NCBI RefSeq assembly: GCF_000172175.1 | Contig: NZ_ABJL02000008.1 | Coordinates: 434,001 to 498,000 of the forward strand | DNA: 64,000 bases | Source of the DNA: Bacteroides intestinalis DSM 17393 | Lineage (GTDB): Bacteria > Bacteroidota > Bacteroidia > Bacteroidales > Bacteroidaceae | Direction of reading: 5' to 3' | Shown: positions 61,469 to 64,000 of the stretch, piece by piece | How positions within the stretch are numbered: position 1 is the stretch's first letter | Layout of the letters: each line of letters starts with the position of its first letter | Position numbers and translations under genes: made by a program | Notes under the pieces: model-generated | What the model saw: the letters and a program-made list of their open reading frames with translations, nothing else | The model's database searches: none | What the model was told of the DNA's origin: nothing

Positions 61469-62608
61469 TTACTTTTTCAAACATGCCTTTATTTGCTCCA
61501 CGATGTACGCTACGTCTTCATCTGTCACCCAAGGTCCGGCAGGAATACATAATCCCATATTAAATAAACGTTCTGAAATACCATTCACATAGCGAGGATT
61601 ATTTGCATAGACAGGCTGAAGGTGCATAGGTTTCCACAAAGGACGGGTCTCAATACCTTTGGCATCAAGTTGCACACGAACTTCGTCATAATTAGTACCG
61701 GTCTTCTCAGGATCAATCAGAATCGTAGATAACCAATAGTTAGCATTGAAACGATCGTCAGGATTAGATTTCAGTGTAATGCAATCCACATCTTCAAAAG
61801 CTTTTGCATAAAGATCATGTACATGGCGGTGATGGGCAATATGATCTTCCAGCACAGTCATCTGACCACGACCGATACCCGCACAAATATTACTCATGCG
61901 GTAGTTATAACCGATCTTTTCATGCTGGTAATAAGGGAAAGGTTCACGGGCCTGAGTAGCATAAAACATGGTCTGCTTCTTTGCCGCTTCATCAGGAACG
62001 ATTAACGCACCACCACCCGAAGTAGTGATCATCTTATTTCCATTGAAAGACAACACACCAAAAGTACCGAACGTACCACACTTTTGTCCCTTGAACTCGG
62101 ATCCTAAAGCCTCGGCGGCATCTTCCAACACCGGAATGTCATATTTCGATGCAATAGCACAAATCTCATCAATTCTGGCAGGCATACCATAAAGATGAAC
62201 CGGAAGAATGGCTTTAGGCTTTTTACCAGTTTTCGCAATTCTGTCTTTGATAGCCTCTTCCAGTAAAGCAGGGTCCATATTCCAAGTGTCTTCTTCACTA
62301 TCGATAAATACAGGAGTTGCCCCCTGATAAGCTACAGGATTGGCTGAAGCACAGAAAGTAAATGACTGGCAGATCACTTCATCACCTGTACTGACGCCCA
62401 ACTGAATTAAACCTAAATGGATGGCTGCCGTACCTGCCGATAATGCGACAACTTCCTTATTCTGTCCCACAAAATGTTTCAGATCTTCTTCGAAAGCATT
62501 GACGTTAGGTCCCAAAGGAACTACCCAGTTGGTATCAAAGGCTTCGCGTATAAAGTCTTGCTCCTTGCCGCTCATATGAGCAAGGCAAAGATAAATTCTC
62601 TTGTCCAT
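61469..62608 (-). CDS. DegT/DnrJ/EryC1-family sugar aminotransferase
   Basis: A 379-residue PLP enzyme that aminates NDP-4-keto sugars for surface glycans. It has LSAGTAAIHLGLIQLGV (about 57), DEVICQSFTFCASANPVAYQGATPVFID, VLEDAAEALGSEFKGQKCG (about 163-181), and the PLP Lys in LSFNGNKMITTSGGGAL (about 188). It resembles PglE/perosamine-synthase-type enzymes. Last gene of the polysaccharide cluster whose upstream part is beyond the right edge. Confidence 0.9.
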   Translation of the reverse strand: MDKRIYLCLAHMSGKEQDFIREAFDTNWVVPLGPNVNAFEEDLKHFVGQNKEVVALSAGTAAIHLGLIQLGVSTGDEVICQSFTFCASANPVAYQGATPVFIDSEEDTWNMDPALLEEAIKDRIAKTGKKPKAILPVHLYGMPARIDEICAIASKYDIPVLEDAAEALGSEFKGQKCGTFGTFGVLSFNGNKMITTSGGGALIVPDEAAKKQTMFYATQAREPFPYYQHEKIGYNYRMSNICAGIGRGQMTVLEDHIAHHRHVHDLYAKAFEDVDCITLKSNPDDRFNANYWLSTILIDPEKTGTNYDEVRVQLDAKGIETRPLWKPMHLQPVYANNPRYVNGISERLFNMGLCIPAGPWVTDEDVAYIVEQIKACLKK

Positions 62609-62776
62609 GAAATTATATGATTAAAAGAAAAATGATAAATTGAAAAGTAAAAGGCTATTTTTGCCACAAGTAGTATGGGACAAATAGCCATTTAAGGATT
62701 TTATTACATTTTATAAACAATGATTTTAATACCATATCAGAAAAAAGAAGTGATCAAATATCAAGCACGCTTTTAC

Positions 62777-63805
62777 TTAACTTCTATACAAAGGAAAGAA
62801 AGTAGATTCCCTATCAAAATTTATGTCCAACATAGCCCTTTCCTCTACCAAAGCATTATATATATTTTGGTTAAAGATCTGTTTCCCTATTGAAAACTGA
62901 TAATCAGATGCACGATTAAATGCAGCCTTAAACTTATAGAGATTATCTTCATTAGATCCGATTCCACCTCCTAAATGAAAAGTCTTAAACCCTTGTTGAC
63001 ATCCCCAAATTGCAACCTTATACAACAGTAAATTACTAGGAGCTAAATTACGAAACTCACTTAATGAACCCGATAAATGATAATGCATTTGATTATTTGC
63101 AAAAAGAATGATAGACATTGCTATTATCTTATTATCATAAACAGCATAAAACATTTCATAATTATCAAATAAATCTTTATGGATAGAGTGATAAAAATCA
63201 TTTTCAAAATAATAGTATTTATCCGCACCATCCTTGGTCATTGTTTCATTATAAATCCGTATAAAATCACCAAATAAAGAATTGGATTTAGCATGGAATA
63301 TTTCAACTCCATTCTTTTCGGATTTACGTATCATATTACGATTTTTACTAGTAATATTCTGCCATATCATATCTTCAGAAGACAAATTCAAAGCAACAGT
63401 CTTACCCAAATCTATCACAGTTGATATTTCGCGCATATCCTTTGCATTTTTTAACACAGGATGATATCGAACAAAATTATCTACAATATTATTTTTAATC
63501 ATACAGGAACAAAAATCTTTGTTGAAGCTCTCAAGATTTTCAAAAGAGATTTCCCCATTGAAAAGTACTCCACCATAACCGTAAGGAGTTATTATGTCAT
63601 AGAAAATATTATTAATACAACGTTTCATATATACATATATAGCCCTTAAAGTAGAAGAAGTATAATATAGTAATTGAGGTTCACCATCTCCGTGAATATA
63701 AAAAGATTTCACATACCCACTTAAATAATACACATCATAATTAGGAAATGATTTAACTATTTCATCCCATGCTATTGGTTGACTAAGACTAATAATCTGT
63801 ATCAT
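62777..63805 (-). CDS. FemAB/GNAT-fold acyl or peptidyl transferase (polysaccharide cluster)
   Basis: A 342-residue protein with two GNAT-like halves. The second (about 150-320) has SKNRNMIRKSEKNGVEI, FIRIYNETMTKDGADKYYYF, NQMHYHLSGSLSEFRNLAPSNLLLYKVAIWGCQQGFKTFHLGGGIGSNEDNLYKFKAAFN, typical of FemAB-like/Acetyltransf_6 proteins that transfer amino acids or acyl groups to glycans or lipid II. It is AT-rich, unlike dnaB or pheT. It overlaps the next upstream gene by four bases and precedes the DegT gene by 168 bp. Confidence 0.8.
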   Translation of the reverse strand: MIQIISLSQPIAWDEIVKSFPNYDVYYLSGYVKSFYIHGDGEPQLLYYTSSTLRAIYVYMKRCINNIFYDIITPYGYGGVLFNGEISFENLESFNKDFCSCMIKNNIVDNFVRYHPVLKNAKDMREISTVIDLGKTVALNLSSEDMIWQNITSKNRNMIRKSEKNGVEIFHAKSNSLFGDFIRIYNETMTKDGADKYYYFENDFYHSIHKDLFDNYEMFYAVYDNKIIAMSIILFANNQMHYHLSGSLSEFRNLAPSNLLLYKVAIWGCQQGFKTFHLGGGIGSNEDNLYKFKAAFNRASDYQFSIGKQIFNQNIYNALVEERAMLDINFDRESTFFPLYRS

Positions 63806-64000
63806 ATTAACACTTGTCTTAATTTGTATGATAATTCACGTACATCACCTTCAGTATAACGACCATCACAATGGATAGATAATATCCGCCCACTAATATC
63901 ATTCACAGGAGGCTCCACTATTGTATCGCTTGGTATATTCCACAGTATCGCAGGATAAATAGCCGTTTGAATTAATTTCTTATAGACCAATTCTCGTGTT
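63802..64000 (-). CDS. C-terminal part of a DegT-like aminotransferase (partial)
   Basis: The frame is open from the right edge to TGA at 63802. The visible 65 residues (TRELVYKKLIQTAIYPAILWNIP... ISGRILSIHCDGRYTEGDVRELSYKLRQ) resemble the C-terminus of DegT/perosamine-synthase-type enzymes (ending ILSIHCDGRY). Its stop overlaps the FemAB-like start as ATGA, so the genes are translationally coupled. The real start is outside the window; the apparent TTG start at 63990 is not used. Confidence 0.55.
   Translation of the reverse strand, partial: TRELVYKKLIQTAIYPAILWNIPSDTIVEPPVNDISGRILSIHCDGRYTEGDVRELSYKLRQVLI

Noticed and set aside
1..64000. CRISPR arrays
   Set aside because: The repeat clusters at 29.7 and 44.6 kb have units of about 22 bp with no unique spacers of regular length and no cas genes; they are not CRISPR.

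Overview
The window reads as chromosome of a Bacteroides species (Bacteroidota). The signs are a SusC/SusD outer-membrane pair, a fimbrillin-type lipoprotein, an OmpA-like porin, a 'smalltalk' microprotein beside an HU-like protein, Bacteroides-type tyrosine recombinase and IS21 element, and at least 25 promoters with the Bacteroides -7 box TAnnTTTG. Most genes are housekeeping and occur in short operons; they are separated by strong stem-loop terminators.

Layout. 1-2943: accessory DNA on the 3' side of a tRNA-Asp(GTC). An IS21-family element (istA runs off the left edge) has inserted into, and cut off, a gene for a TIR/nucleoside-deoxyribosyltransferase-like protein; next to it is a tyrosine recombinase. 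This looks like the right end of an integrative element that uses tRNA-Asp as its attachment site. 3.2-9.3 kb: PLP aminotransferase, SusD and SusC. 9.4-14.5 kb: yqgE; the operon recR-membrane protein-GT2-GNAT; a structured leader followed by engB and a DUF4923 protein. 14.5-15.1 kb: six tRNA genes (3 Gly-GCC, 2 Leu-CAG, 1 Leu-GAG). 15.2-31 kb: uvrD/pcrA-nspC, sodB, a thiE-like gene, a small histidine kinase, ppdK, rlmD, an RluA-family pseudouridine synthase, two small lipoproteins, an MFS exporter, glutathione peroxidase, an unlisted 31-residue membrane protein, and OmpA. 31-42 kb: a large hybrid histidine kinase, sbcD-sbcC and map-rmuC-xpt. 42-45 kb: a BlaI-type repressor with an M56 metallopeptidase and a long repeat-rich intergenic region. 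45-57.9 kb: two Na+/H+ antiporters, lepA, a fimbrillin-like gene, pdxH, a wHTH microprotein, mntH-xth-C_GCAxxG (the last frameshifted) and pheT-yebC-TSCPD. 57.9-61.3 kb: an AbiEii-type nucleotidyltransferase/DUF6922 cassette between pheT and dnaB, then dnaB, smalltalk and HU. 61.4-64 kb: AT-rich end of a surface-polysaccharide cluster (DegT aminotransferase, FemAB-like transferase, partial DegT-like gene).

Candidate new or unusual biology: (i) the IS-truncated TIR/NDT-like effector in the tRNA-Asp element; (ii) the AbiEii/DUF6922 module; (iii) the C_GCAxxG gene, whose reading frame breaks exactly at a T TTT TTA slippery heptamer; (iv) a nested inverted-repeat leader or small RNA before engB; (v) two clusters of short dyad repeats (near 29.75 kb and 44.65 kb); (vi) an undescribed single-pass membrane microprotein at 29.6 kb with its own promoter; (vii) a BlaI/M56 pair with two matching dyads over its promoter and no beta-lactamase nearby. 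Promoters and terminators were found by eye, and all family assignments rest on motif recognition without database searches.
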